Assembly: GCF_030272615.1 (NCBI RefSeq)
Contig: NC_081412.1
Coordinates: 685,776,583 to 685,840,582, forward strand
Direction of reading: 5' to 3'
Source: Cryptomeria japonica
Taxonomy: Eukaryota > Streptophyta > Pinopsida > Cupressales > Cupressaceae
DNA: 64,000 nt
In this document: piece after piece, positions 12,209 through 23,158 of the stretch
Position numbering within the stretch: position 1 is the stretch's first letter
How the letters are laid out: the number at the start of each line of letters is the position of its first letter
The notes under the pieces: generated by a model
Databases searched by the model: none
Told to the model about the DNA's origin: nothing
Seen by the model: the letters and a program-made list of their open reading frames with translations, nothing else
Position numbers and translations under genes: made by a program

Positions 12209-12222
12209 TGGTATCAGAGCCC
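12209..12222 (+). promoter_or_regulatory. Primer binding site of element C (initiator tRNA-Met)
   Basis: TGGTATCAGAGCCC, 2 bp after the 5' LTR. It is the canonical complement of the plant initiator tRNA-Met 3' end. Confidence 0.93.
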
Positions 12223-12319
12223 TAGGTTACTACACTGGGAGCTCTAGGGTCTATTATGCGTATTTAGATTATATTTTGCGTCTATATATATCATTTCTTA
12301 TGTTGTGTTACTCTCCCAG

Positions 12320-13515
12320 ATGGCCCCCGTTACCCGTAGAGCAGCTAGGGATGGAAACCGAAACTCTGCCTCTAGGTCTCAGCAAGAGAGTTTCCAAGGA
12401 TACCATGAGGGAGAACAATCCCAAGGTACCCATAGGGAAGAGAGAGATGAAAGTCAGAATAATGAATCTGAATGGGTTCAATTGAGGTGCATGATGGGGG
12501 AGATCCTACAGAGGTTAGATACAATTGAAAATAAAGCAAACCATGAGGAAGGAAATAACTCTCAACATCATGATAGGGAAAGAGATAGGAGCCCTAGGAG
12601 AGAGACAAGAAGACCAGATAGTTATTCTACTGCTCACATGAAGGATTTACTTAGGGCTAAGATACCTCTTTTCTTTGGCAATGAGGGGGGATATACGGCA
12701 GAAACTTGGATATTTGATCTTGAAAGAGTTTCAACATGCACCCTTTTAGTAGCAATGTTAAAGCTAGATGTGCCATTATGCACTTAAGAAAGTTTGCTTC
12801 AACATGGTGGCGAATGGAGGAAGAAAAACTCCAGGTCAGCATAAACACCATTTCTTGGGAATTATTTTTAGAAAGCTTTAAAGATAGATTCATGTCAGAT
12901 CAATGGAGATAGGGTAGAGCAGAAGAATTTCATCACCTAAAGCAAAACAACATGTCGATTGAAGATTATGAGCGAAAGTTCTATGAACTTAAGCCCTTCT
13001 CGGGTTACAAGGAGGATGGACCTATGTTGGTGCAAAATTTTATTAGGGGATTGAATGACCATATTTCTGGGTATGTAGCGGTCTTTAAACCAAATAGTCT
13101 TCGAGATCCAATAGCCAAAGCCTTTCTGGTGGAGAAGAATGTTAATTTAGGTTTAGGAGGCCATTCCGCCAATCGAGGTAATAGTGTTGGGACCATCTCT
13201 AAGGGGAACCAATATCAAGGGACGTCAGGCTCTAAAAATCAACAATCAACTCTCAAAGGAGGACATCTCTCACACGAGAAAAAGTCCCAGAATTACAATC
13301 AGAGTTGTAGAAAATTTCAATACCAACAAAATCATGGTAATTCTCGCACCCAACAGAAGTATACCCCTCAACCATCCCAAAATTATCAGAACATTAATAA
13401 AGGGAGCTACCAGCAATTGAGTGCACCATCTACAAGAAATTTTGTGAGAAACTCGGGTTGTTATTCTTGCGGGAACCATGGGCATATTACAGTACATTAT
13501 CCTCAATGCACCTAG
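12320..13515 (+). pseudogene. gag: gag of element C
   Basis: The ATG at 12320 (MAPVTRRAARDGNRN) starts a hydrophilic N-terminus, then a retrotransposon-gag domain (IPLFFGNEGGYTAETWIFDLE; after a frameshift near 12735, MSIEDYERKFYELKPF). A Gln/Asn/Ser-rich stretch and one zinc knuckle (CYSCGNHGH...) follow. The last knuckle cysteine position reads Tyr (HITVHYPQC), consistent with decay. TAG codons at 12910-12912 and 13513-13515 interrupt the frame. The later part is in frame with pol, so the element probably encoded one gag-pol polyprotein. Confidence 0.88.
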
Positions 13516-14130
13516 TCCCTCGCAAACCAGAATCAGGCAGCCTTCGAACCCACAGTAGGAAATGCAGGCCAGTCCCATAGAATATTTGTTGCAATAGAGA
13601 AAAAGCAAACTGATCACCAAGGCACAGTTATTGAAACCACAGGTTCGTTAAAGGGTGAAACTATATCTATTTTATTTGATTCTAGAGCAACTGATTCCTT
13701 CATATCTCCATCGTTAGTAGAAAAGTGTGGGCTAGTGGCAAAAGGGCAAGGAGTTAAGTGGTAGGTAGAACTAGCCTCTGGGACCAAAATGACCACCGAT
13801 TTATGTGTCCAAGAATGTGAATTGGGATTAGGACCCTTCACTACAAAGGTAGACCTTCATGTAATCCCTCTTGGCTCTTATGGGGTTGTTTTAGGTATGG
13901 ATTGGCTAGAGGAGCATGAATCCAACATAGAGTGCAGAAAGAAAACTATATATTGTATTGATGATTTTGGTGAGCATAGAGTGGTAGTAGCTATTCAGCG
14001 ACCCATATCTCTCCGTATGATATCTGCAATGCAACTCAAGTGATGCATGTGAAAAGGATGTCAAATTTTTGCAGTCTCAGTTAATGATCTTGATGAAGAG
14101 GAAAGTAAGGAAGTAATACTTGATCACCCC
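13516..14130 (+). pseudogene. Aspartic protease region of element C
   Basis: Retropepsin that would cleave the polyprotein. The active-site region reads LFDSRATDSFIS, so the catalytic D-S/T-G triplet is changed to DSR. The second conserved motif is VVLGMDWLEEHE near 13889. TAG at 13762-13764 and TGA at 14041-14043 break the frame, so it is inactive. Confidence 0.82.
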
Positions 14131-15150
14131 TTGCTTCAAGAGTTTGTTGATGTATTTCCAAAGGAAATCCCAGGAATGCCTCCAAAAAGGGATATTGATT
14201 TTCATATAGACTTGGTACCGGGAGCAAAACCCATCTCCAAGGCTCCATACCTCATGACTACTCAAGAACTAAGTGAGTTAAAGTTACAATTAGAGGAACT
14301 ATTGGAAAAGGGTTTTATCAAGCCGCGTGTATCACCATGGGGTGCTCCAGTGATTTTTGTGAAGAAGAAGGATGGCTCTCTCAGGCTTTGTATTGATTAT
14401 CGACAACACAATAAAGTTACCATGAAGAATCGATACCCACTACCCCATATTGATGACTTGTTTGATTAGATGAAAGGGGCAAAGGTATTTTCCAAAATTG
14501 ACCTTAAGTCAGGATACCACCAGCTAAGGATCCTCGAGACTGACATCTATTGTATAGCCTTTCGTACTCGATATGGCCACTATGAATTCACCATGGCTCT
14601 TTTCGGTCTAACCAATGCCCTTTCAGTATTCATGAGCCTTATGAATGGAGTATTCAGAACTTACTTGGATAAGTTTGTGATAGTTTTCTTAGATGATATA
14701 ATGGTGTACTCAAAAATAGTGGAAGAGCATGAACAACATCTATGCCAAGTGTTACAATGCCTACGAGAGAATTAGTTATATGCTAATGTTGAGAAATGTG
14801 AGTTCTTTCAAACTAAAGTTAAGTATCTTGGTCACGTTATCTCAAGGGAAGGAATATTTGTGGACCCAACAAAGATTCAAGCCATAGTAGAATGGCCAAC
14901 ACCCGCTAATGTCTCAGAAGTTCGTAGTTTCATGGGCCTAGCCAGCTATTATCGACGCTTTGTTATGGGTTTTTCCAAGATAGCTCATCCTATCACTTCC
15001 TTACAGAGGAAGGGGAAGAAGTTTATTTGGACCGAAAAATGTGAAGAAGCTTTTCAATGTTTAAAGGAGAAGCTAACCAGTGCTCCAATTTTGGCAATAC
15101 CTAACCCCTCAAAAGATTTTATGGTTTGCACAGACGCTTCCTTGGAAGGC
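14131..15150 (+). pseudogene. Reverse transcriptase of element C
   Basis: RNA-dependent DNA polymerase of the Ty3/gypsy type. In order: [55 protein letters not shown], the catalytic motif FLDDIMVYS (about 14692-14716), and the thumb motif [14 protein letters not shown] stops at 14467-14469 and 14773-14775 replace expected Gln codons. Same frame as protease and RNase H. Confidence 0.92.
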
Positions 15151-15558
15151 ATAGGGGTAGTATTAATGCAGGAAGGTAGAGTTATTGCTTATGAGTCTAG
15201 GAAGTTGAAAAACCATGAACTCAACTAGCCTACTCATGATTTAGAGTTAGCGGTTGTAGTTCATGCCTTGAACCGATGGAGACATTTCTTGTTAGGACAT
15301 CGATTTGAACTCCATACAGATCACTGCAGCCTTCAGTACATATTTACTCAGCCTAATCTCAATGCTAGACAACGCCGGTGGATGGAATTTTTGTGTGAAT
15401 ATGATTTTGAAGTAAAATACATTCAAGGAAAAGAAAATGTAGTTGCAGATGCCTTGAGTCATAGGAGGCATGAGATATCAATAGTAATAGTTGAAGTTGA
15501 TTTGAAGAGTAAGATACTTAATGCACTCCCATCAGATGACTGGTATCAAGAGGTCTGA
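15115..15558 (+). pseudogene. RNase H of element C
   Basis: Degrades RNA in the RNA-DNA hybrid. The motif [15 protein letters not shown] is followed by [31 protein letters not shown] and [12 protein letters not shown], with the acidic catalytic residues still visible. TAG at 15226-15228 interrupts it; TGA at 15556-15558 ends the open stretch. Confidence 0.9.
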
Positions 15559-16923
15559 TCAGAGATTACTTTAGGCAGAATGCTAGAAGGAAGATATACT
15601 GGATATTCAATGGATATTGATGGTCTTCTTAGGTGTATGGGATGTATTTATGTTCCACCCTCTGATGGAATTTGAAGGTTAATTTTAGTGGAAGCCCATC
15701 GTGCACCTTACTCGGCACATCCTGGTGTCAAGAAGATGCATGCAGATTTGAGGCAGCTTTACTATTGGGCAGGAATGAGGAGAGACATAGTAGACTTTGT
15801 ATCTTGTTGCCTTGAGTGTCAAAGGGTGAAGGTAGAGCACCAACATCCAGCAGGATATTTACAGTCCCATGCAGTTCCAGAATGGAAATGGGACATCATT
15901 TCTATGGATTTCATAGTTGGCTTGCCTACATCTTTGCAACGTCATGATGCCATTATGGTTACCGTTGATCGGTTGACTAAGGTCACTCATTTTTCTCCTC
16001 TTAGATATTCATATACAACATTTTCAGTAGCAAAAATTTTTGTCAGAGACATTGTTAGATTACATGGAATTCCACGTAAGATTATTTCAGATCAGGATCC
16101 AGTGTTCACTTCAGCTTTTTGGACAGCCTTGCAACATGATTTAGGGACTCAGCTAAACTATAGTACTGCTTATCATCCTGAGACCGATGGTCAGACAGAG
16201 CGAGTTAATCATATTTTGGAGGACATGTTGAGGATGTATGTGATGGATCGACAGTCCGCTTGGGAGGATTACTTGTATTTAGCCAAGTTCGCATATAACA
16301 ATGGGTATCATAGTTCCATCGGCATGTCACCATATCAGGCCTTGTATGTTAGACCTTGTTGCACACCCTTAAGTTGGGATAGATTGGATGATAGGACACT
16401 TCTTGGATCAGAAATGTTACAGGATATGGAAGTACAGGTTCAAGGTATCAGAGAACATTTGGCAACCACACAAGATAGACAGAAGAATTATGCAGATGCT
16501 CATAGGGTTGATAGGTAATTCGTAGTTGGTGATAGGGTATTTTTGAGGGTCCGCCCTCGTAAGAGCCCAATTCGTTATGGAAAAGGTTCTAAGCCGGCAC
16601 CTAGATTTGTAGGTCCATTTGAGATCCTGGAGAAGATAGGACCAGTTGCTTATCGACTCACCCTACTGCCTAGCCTTGCACGTATTCATGACGTATTTCA
16701 TGTTTCTGTTCTTAGAAAATATATTCCAGATTTGACACATGTATTGGATTGGACTTCTTTACAGGTCGCGGATGGGCAAATGGCTTTGGAGCCAGTACAT
16801 ATACTACAACAACAGACCCTGACCCTTAGGAGGTGCACCATAGACCAGGCAAGGGTCCAATGGGACCCAGATGATGAAACTTTAGCTACATGGGAGGATT
16901 TGGGCAGACTTAGAGCTACTTAA
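15559..16923 (+). pseudogene. Integrase with chromodomain-like C-terminus, element C
   Basis: DDE integrase that would insert the cDNA. HHCC-type zinc region (SAHPGVKKMH...CCLECQ), then core motifs ISMDFIVGLP, KIISDQDPVFTS and ETDGQTERVNHILE. The C-terminus has the GPFEILEKIGPVAYRL segment and a degenerate chromodomain near 16775-16905 (LEPVHILQQQ...ATWEDL) that would direct integration to modified chromatin. Stops: TGA at about 15674, TAA at 16516-16518; natural-looking TAA at 16921. Confidence 0.9.
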
Positions 16924-16960
16924 CCCTATTTGTTTATAGGCTTCCAGGAGTAAGCCTAGT

Positions 16961-16974
16961 TCTAGGGGGTAGGA
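16961..16974 (+). promoter_or_regulatory. Polypurine tract of element C
   Basis: TCTAGGGGGTAGGA lies immediately before the 3' LTR and would prime plus-strand cDNA synthesis. Confidence 0.85.
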
Positions 16975-18116
16975 TGTAATACCCACCCTAGCGGCTTTTC
17001 TTGGCATGGACATTATTTGTTATATTTGGTGATATTGGACTCTATATTCCTTATTAGAGTAGATGATGAGACATATTTAGTTATATTTGCACCTTTATGG
17101 TTTAGTATGTTATCTAATGCATTAGTGAGTAAGGGGTTTCATTGGTTTATGTACATGATTTCATTATGACAATCTTTTCATATGGCTGCTATATTATATG
17201 TTTATTATCTTGAGCTAACAATGCTAACCCAATCATGCTTGGAATAGATTACTATATGAGATATCTGTAGGATGAGGGGAGGTAGTCGTAGTTAATCTAC
17301 GGAGACCCACACGATGTCGCACTCCCCCTCCTTGTTTGTCATTTGTATATGGATATATATTTCTATCGTTTCGGTGATGCAGGATTGCGGGTACTAGGCA
17401 TCGACTCCACCTGGCTACACAGGTCTGAGCGTGCCTCTAAATCCTTGAATGTTGTTGTTGCGGAGATAACACCAAGGTTCCCACAAGTAAACCTTTTGGA
17501 CGTAGGTCTCCCATTTAGGAGGATCGCCCTATCTTGAGGGTTGGGCAATGTCATGTCTATGATGGGTATCGGTTTGAGTATTTTGATTGGCTCTGATTTA
17601 TGTTGTTTGTAATGATTTTTAAATAATGTTTGATTATTTCTTTGATAGGATACCTACACATTAAATGATTTAAGTGGCTTATGTTATGTTGCATTAAAAA
17701 GATGAAACAAAAGTAATATAGATGTATTATGTTATATATATATTGTGTGTGTATTTGTAATATAAGATTTGTTTTTATTAATAAAATATATATAAAAATA
17801 AAAGGATAAAATAAAAAGATCGAGGTTTAAAATAATGTTATCATAGTCAATGAGTTTTGAACCTATGACTTCTCTTGTATGAGTCTTGATTGTTACCATT
17901 GAGCTATATGTGTTATTTGAGATTTTTATTAGCTATCTAGTATTAAGTATACTTATTTCCATGGGATATCTATTAAGTTTTAAATAAACTATTATAGTTA
18001 GTGTTAATAAATAATACCAACTGTAGAGGTTGGAATGGTTGCTTCCCGTAAAACAACCTCTCCAACTATACAAGTTGGTATTTTTGGAGGAGAGGGTTGG
18101 TATTTTCCGGGAAGAT

Positions 18117-18121
18117 AAGGG
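18117..18121. repeat. Target-site duplication of solo LTR X copy 1 (left)
   Basis: AAGGG, repeated at 19319-19323. Confidence 0.88.
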
Positions 18122-19318
18122 TGTAAAGCGAAAAATCGCGATCGAACCCCAGTTGCTCTCCCCTCTTCCAACTCCAAGGAGAGAGAAGGGAGATTCACTA
18201 GGGTTGATGGTTTTCACTTAGGGGAGAGACTTTACATTCAAAAGAGGGGTTGAAACCCACAAGATCCAATCCCACACAATGCAAGATTGGATGCTAAATG
18301 AATTTCAAGGGTTATGACAGCAAGGCTACCCTCTTTTGTAAAGAATGTTGATAGAAGAATTAAGCTAAGCATGCATAGAAAGTGACAAAGATTCGCTTAT
18401 AAACTGAGATAGGGATATAGGATGAAGCTGCGGACCTGGAATTAGCTGGTAAAATGTCGATACGGCGCTGTCCTGCAAATTTTAGTAAAAGTTGTCAGGA
18501 CGATGGCGCCCGGTGCCACGGTCCTCCAAAAAATCCGCGAAACGAAGGGGGATCTGTTCATCTCTGCACAAGGATTCCAGATCTTCAATTTCAGTCGCGT
18601 ACCTGCAACCTACACACAGAAAAGCGAAGACGATTGGGGGGTTAGGGATTAGGGGTTTGCCTTTAGGTCAAACCCCGGTTTTGGAATTAACCAAGAAATG
18701 AGCAAGTGCTGTAAATGTAAATGACTGTAAAACAAGTACTAATACCTTGTTCTAAGGATGTTTGTATCCTTATGTGCGAAGGTTTAGATGTTGTATGTTG
18801 TATGTTGTAGTAGTATGTTGTATGTGATCTCCTCTTCAATGGTTGAATCCTTGTCTTGAATGCAACACTTAGCCTTGAATGGAGACTTGAAATGATCAAT
18901 TGCTTGAAGGAATGCTTGAATGCTTGAATGCTTGAGTATAATTTCCACGCCTTTTCCATCATCTTCGAATGAAAGAGGAAAATGTCATTTATATACTTGT
19001 CAATTAGGGCTGATAGACTAATTTTCCCGACCTTAGGCCGACCAGGAAAGATAATTTTCCAATTTGCAAACAGAAAGACCCGAAGTCCAAAAGAGACCGG
19101 GCCCAAAATAGGACCCAGGGACCAGGGCGCTGGGCGCTCTGGTCCCACCTCCCGGGACAGCAGGGTGCAAAGGAGGTTCAGGCCAAGGTGCTTGAAAAAT
19201 GCAGTTTTCAGTGTCGTGAGCAAGTTTCGGGGTCTCCATTCAGGTTGCGTGTTGCGTCGCCATCGTGAAGACCGAAATGAAGTCGAAATTGCAAGTGTCG
19301 CAATTTTAGGACGCTACA
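18122..19318 (-). mobile_element. Solo LTR, family X, copy 1
   Basis: 1197 bp reading TGTAAAGCG...GGACGCTACA on plus, flanked by AAGGG. It is closely related to 56584-57836. On the minus strand it starts TGTAGCGTCCTAAAATTG, like the TGTAG starts of the Tat-like LTRs here, and has the TATA box GTATATAAATG (18986-18996); I therefore place it on the minus strand. It carries a GC-rich interrupted palindrome at 19118-19146 and GCTTGAAT tandem repeats near 18910-18935. No internal region. Confidence 0.85.
18986..18996 (-). promoter_or_regulatory. Putative TATA box of solo LTR X copy 1
   Basis: GTATATAAATG on the minus strand. Its equivalent in copy 2 is GTATATAAAC at 57475-57484. This is the main argument for the minus orientation of family X. 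Confidence 0.55.
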
Positions 19319-20690
19319 AAGGGTTAGACTCATCCTTATGGTTTGGAGGACATGGGAGAGTACTTGAACTTATATGTTTATTGTGTGAGATGAATTATTA
19401 TATTTTTTTATTGGGTGAATTTTTTGAGTAGGGTAACTAGATACCTTAGGTGAGTGGCTCACTATAGGTTGCCAGGACCCAAAGTGGTTGCTAGGGGATC
19501 CTATGAGTGGGTTTAATTCAAGTGATAACCTTTTTAAAAATGAACTTGGGTTGGGTTGGGATATAACACACTAATACAAGATAAATGATTATTTTAGTCC
19601 ATATAGGCCTGTTAGAGTACCGTGACCATTGTTACAGGCTGGGTGGATCCTTTTGAGAGAGGACCGCGGTACATGGTAGGCAGGGTGGATCCCAACATTA
19701 AGGCTATATGATGACACCCACCTAGTAGGTGCTCTGGTTCTCTCTCTCTTGTGATGTTATTTGATGTTGTTATGTGATATGTGGTTCTTGTTTATTATTT
19801 TGGGGAAACATATCTCATGGCCTTAGTATTGCCCTAGTACCTATGTGGACCTTGGTTTTATCTCCTAGCACGGGGGAGTGGACCTTTGTGGTTCCACGTG
19901 GTAAATGTTTTTCGAGGTGTGTTCGTGATCTCTTTTGATGATGCTTCTTGATCCTTGATTGAAGATGTTGAAGACCTTTCTTTTGAAATAGTACATTCAA
20001 ATATTGTAAAGATTATTTGTAAGCTATGAATGGCCTTATAATAAACGTGTAATTTTATGAAAAGCATTGTAAAAGGGAGGGTAGTTTATAGGAACTATGA
20101 TAAGGGATGATTACTTTGTATTTGAAACAATGTTTTTAAAAGTTATGTTACCCTTCCTATCTTATCTCTTTATGGTCTTATTGTGTTGTTATGAAAATTG
20201 AATAGAAGGCACTAATAGAAACTACAATTGCATTATTATATATGTTGTTATCAAATGAAAAGTATTAATTGCATGGATGTTGTAAATAATAATCAAGGGG
20301 AAAATGATGCAAAGGATAGTTATTCATTCTATAGTGGGAATGGGATTATGGGAAATAGGATTGTTATGTACTTTTACTTGGTCTCAAATGAGATGATAAA
20401 AGCTTTGTAGCATATGAAATAGATAGTAAAGTTAATGTGTTGTGAAATATTATATCATGCTCAAAATTAAGAAGATATTTGTATCTTTATTTTATGCACA
20501 TTATGTTATGTGTTAAGTTGTTATATCTTTCAATTATGTTGATGAACATTAAATGGAACCTATAAGGGCATTAAGTATGTTTACTTTCTAGAAGTGGTAG
20601 ATGTATGATATATTAAAAAAAATAAAAAAATTGTATCATATTTTGGAACTTTTGTTCTTGTCCTACCAGGTTCCCTGGCGGGGCATGACA

Positions 20691-20695
20691 TATTG
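20691..20695. repeat. Target-site duplication of element C (right)
   Basis: TATTG, identical to 8446-8450. Confidence 0.92.
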
Positions 20696-21727
20696 CGCCT
20701 CTCTCCATCTCATAGAACAATCTTGGATCAAGCTCTCCAAGAGGCGTCAATCCCTGCAAACTTAAATACAGATCAGTTCCAAGCCATGGTTGGAAATCTA
20801 AGGTCATCACCTTGTCTCACTTTTTCTGAAAGTGACAACACATCCTTCCAGCAACCACATAACGCCTCACTCCACATTGAAGGGTTTATCAACCAACAGA
20901 GGATCAAGTGAGTCTTGATCGACAATGGAGCAGGCCTAAATATCTATACACTACAATTGGTCACAATATTGGGATGTGCAATTAAATCAGTAGATCCCCA
21001 TAAGAAGATCACAATCAATGCCTATGATGATGCAGAGCGTTCATCCAAAGGAGCAATTGTGCTATCGATCCGAGTGGGCCTAGTGGTGAAGTACATCACA
21101 TGTCAGGTTCTAGACCTTCCTCTGCCATACAATTTGTTGCTAGGAAGACCTTGGATACACACCATGCAAGCCATTCCATCCACCTACCATCAGTGTATCA
21201 AGTTCCCTCATAATGGTGTGGAAATTACAATCCTGGGAGATGCAAATCCCTTTGCATATTGTCATAATATAAATCATCAACTAGAGATAACCGTTCCTAA
21301 CAATAGGGAAGCCATCTCATCCACCTCATATGTAAGTCCAGCTTCTCTTTCAAGTTCAAATACCACTATACCCAAGCAAGAGAAGCTCAAGATGAAAATG
21401 GTAGAGGAAGGTCCTGGAGAGTACAGTCTAAGCCAACTCTTTTGTGTTGGACAAATGCCCACTTCTCCAAGAGCTCATGGTAAACCTCAATGGTTACTTC
21501 ATACACCACTGGTCAAGCCAGCATGCACATTGATGCCTTTCATCCTTGGAAAGTGTCGAGAAGAAGAAACCAAGGAGGACTTAGCAGAATGGATCTATAA
21601 AGATCCTATCACCACAAACATCCCACAAGCTAAGCTTCCCACAAATCAATATGGAAAGGGCCTTCTCATTACGCAAAGAATGGGTTATGATGGTCAAAGT
21701 TCTTTGGGACCTTGCAATCAAGGATGA
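20696..21727 (+). pseudogene. Protease region of element B
   Basis: Continues the element B polyprotein after excision of C (12,245 bp with one duplication), in the restored frame. RLSPSHRTILDQALQEA links to the aspartic protease: VLIDNGAGLNIYTL corresponds to the catalytic D-T/S-G motif but reads DNGAG, and LLLGRPWIHTMQAIPSTYHQ is the conserved Tat-type second motif. A TGA at 20909-20911 lies just before the active site where Arg is plausible. A glycine-rich G-patch-like segment (YGKGLLITQRMGYDGQSSLG) precedes the stop at 21725. Confidence 0.82.
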
Positions 21728-21950
21728 CATGAGGCACTGCAGTCGGAATTGAAGCCCAAAGATAACACGGGATTAGGCTTTCAAAAGGAGATCCTGCCTA
21801 AGCTCCTATTCAAAGGGAAACCCAACAAACCTCTTTATCAACCTACTACAAAGAGTCCACCTTTGATCATATCAGCAGTACCACACACCATTACAACTCC
21901 CCCACTGAGGCTAAAAATTCCAACAAGATCATCCCCAACACCCATCATTC
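21728..21950 (+). pseudogene. Proline/threonine-rich linker of element B, first part
   Basis: A low-complexity linker between protease and RT (motifs TKSPPLIISAVPHTITTPPLRLKIPTRSS, given here in part only as description). A GLGFQKE motif near 21770 is a second G-patch-like trace. The linker is interrupted by element D at 21951 and resumes at 29785, where the same ~100-bp unit is repeated. Confidence 0.6.
21946..21950. repeat. Target-site duplication of element D (left)
   Basis: CATTC, repeated at 29780-29784. Confidence 0.9.
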
Positions 21951-23108
21951 TGTTGGCATTTTTGTTGTTTATGTTGTGATTGTCATTGATGGACACACAC
22001 TTGTATTGAGATCCCCTTTATATGTATGAGGTCATGCTCAACCGGTATTTGTTCCAACTGGTATGTTGTATACTAGTCTTTAGACTAGTGGTGATTTTGT
22101 AGAATGTGTTTCCCGATCTGAAGCGGCATGACGACCCCAAGTGGTTCGTAGATCACAAGCGGTACAAGGGAGCAAAGCAGCACAACACATTCTTACCAGT
22201 CTTCATTTTTGTCAAACCGGCAACCGGTATTTTGTATGAACTGGTAATACTCTGTGATGAGTTACCAACTGACATTTTGTGATGAGTTACCAATCCACCG
22301 ATTGTTTGACGGTGCCGACACATTGACGGTGCTTTTTGTGTCGTGTTACTGAGTATGACTAGATGCATTGAACCTAGGAAATTGTGATGTAATCCTATTG
22401 GACTGACATGAAATCAGATTCCTTTAAAAGGACATCATGTCTAGGGTTTTAAGTTGTTGCTGAAAGGGTTATTGTTGTGCTAGGGTTTAAGGTGGAAGTT
22501 GAGTTGTTGTGAGAACGATCTTATCTGAGAAGGTCAAGTTGTAACTGTGAGAGAGAGAGAAGACTAAAGTAATGTTGGAATGCATTAGCTGTGAGCAATA
22601 TTGGATCTAACCAAGCAGTTTGTGCCATTAGATAGATCAAACACTTGTTGATTACTCACATCTTTAACAAGTCTGTAGCCCTTAACCGGGTAGGCCTCAA
22701 AGCCTTTGTAAAATCCTCTAACAAGGTGGTTCACACATGTGAATCTAAAATCCTCTAACAAGGTAGTCTTTAATCGGACTTATCTCCTAACAGAGATTGA
22801 GATTCCTGACAGGATCTGTTCTGGTGAAGAACATTGTAAGACCTTAACTGGTCTAGTTTCTATTCTACAAATAGTGACTTGTGAGTTCCATCTCACCGTG
22901 GTTTTTCCTAGTTGGGTTTCCACGTCAAATATCTTGTGTTATGGTTGTATTGCTTTTGTGGGTGAATGCTTTATTCGCATTTTGGTTTGCATGTGTGGTA
23001 ACCGGTTTGACTATTAGACTGCTTTACCGGTTTATCTTTAGACTGTGTAAGTGTTTTAGTGCAGTGATTTTTTGAATACTAATTCACCCCCCCTCTTAGT
23101 ATTCATCA
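21951..23108 (+). repeat. 5' LTR of element D
   Basis: TGTTGGCATTTTTGTTG...TTAGTATTCATCA, 1158 bp, matching 28601-29779. It has a TATA-like TTTAAAAG at 22423-22430, the Copia-type 3' motif GTGGTTTTTCCTAGTTGGG...CCACG near 22900, a C7 run near 23087-23093, and many ACCGGT or ACTGGT hexamers. Confidence 0.92.
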
Positions 23109-23110
23109 AT

Positions 23111-23122
23111 TGGTATTAGAGC
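23111..23122 (+). promoter_or_regulatory. Primer binding site of element D
   Basis: TGGTATTAGAGC, 2 bp after the LTR. It matches the initiator tRNA-Met complement with one C-to-T change. Confidence 0.88.
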
Positions 23123-23158
23123 CTACCTTTCTATAAGTTTAACCCCTTGGAAAGAGAT

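Larger units (their letters stand above)
8451..20690 (+). mobile_element. Element C: Tekay/Del-like chromovirus with very long LTRs
   Basis: A Ty3/gypsy element of 12,240 bp, including a 1.2 kb solo LTR in its 3' LTR. LTRs are 3756 and 3716 bp, the internal region is only about 4.8 kb, the primer site is of the initiator tRNA-Met type, and the polyprotein order is gag, protease, RT, RNase H, integrase, chromodomain-like C-terminus. Long LTRs with a C-terminal chromodomain point to the Tekay/Del group. Duplication TATTG. One gag frameshift and about nine premature stops make it defective. Confidence 0.92.
16975..20690 (+). repeat. 3' LTR of element C (contains a solo LTR)
   Basis: TGTAATACCC...GGGGCATGACA, 3716 bp. 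It matches the 5' LTR except that the stretch equivalent to 9620-10833 is absent and a family-X solo LTR (18122-19318) sits at that exact place. It also has a different AT-rich region near 17735-17820 and a small deletion in the hairpin. Confidence 0.92.

Noticed and set aside
12209-12222. tRNA gene suggested by the tRNA-Met-like sequence (also at 2184 and 23111)
   Set aside because: Only the 3'-end complement is present, right after an LTR; these are primer-binding sites. No tRNA cloverleaf was found in the window.
18454-18701. Overlapping plus-strand ORFs in the X solo LTR, also at 56946-57158
   Set aside because: Located in a solo LTR family, repeated in both copies, no domain; chance frames in GC-richer LTR sequence.
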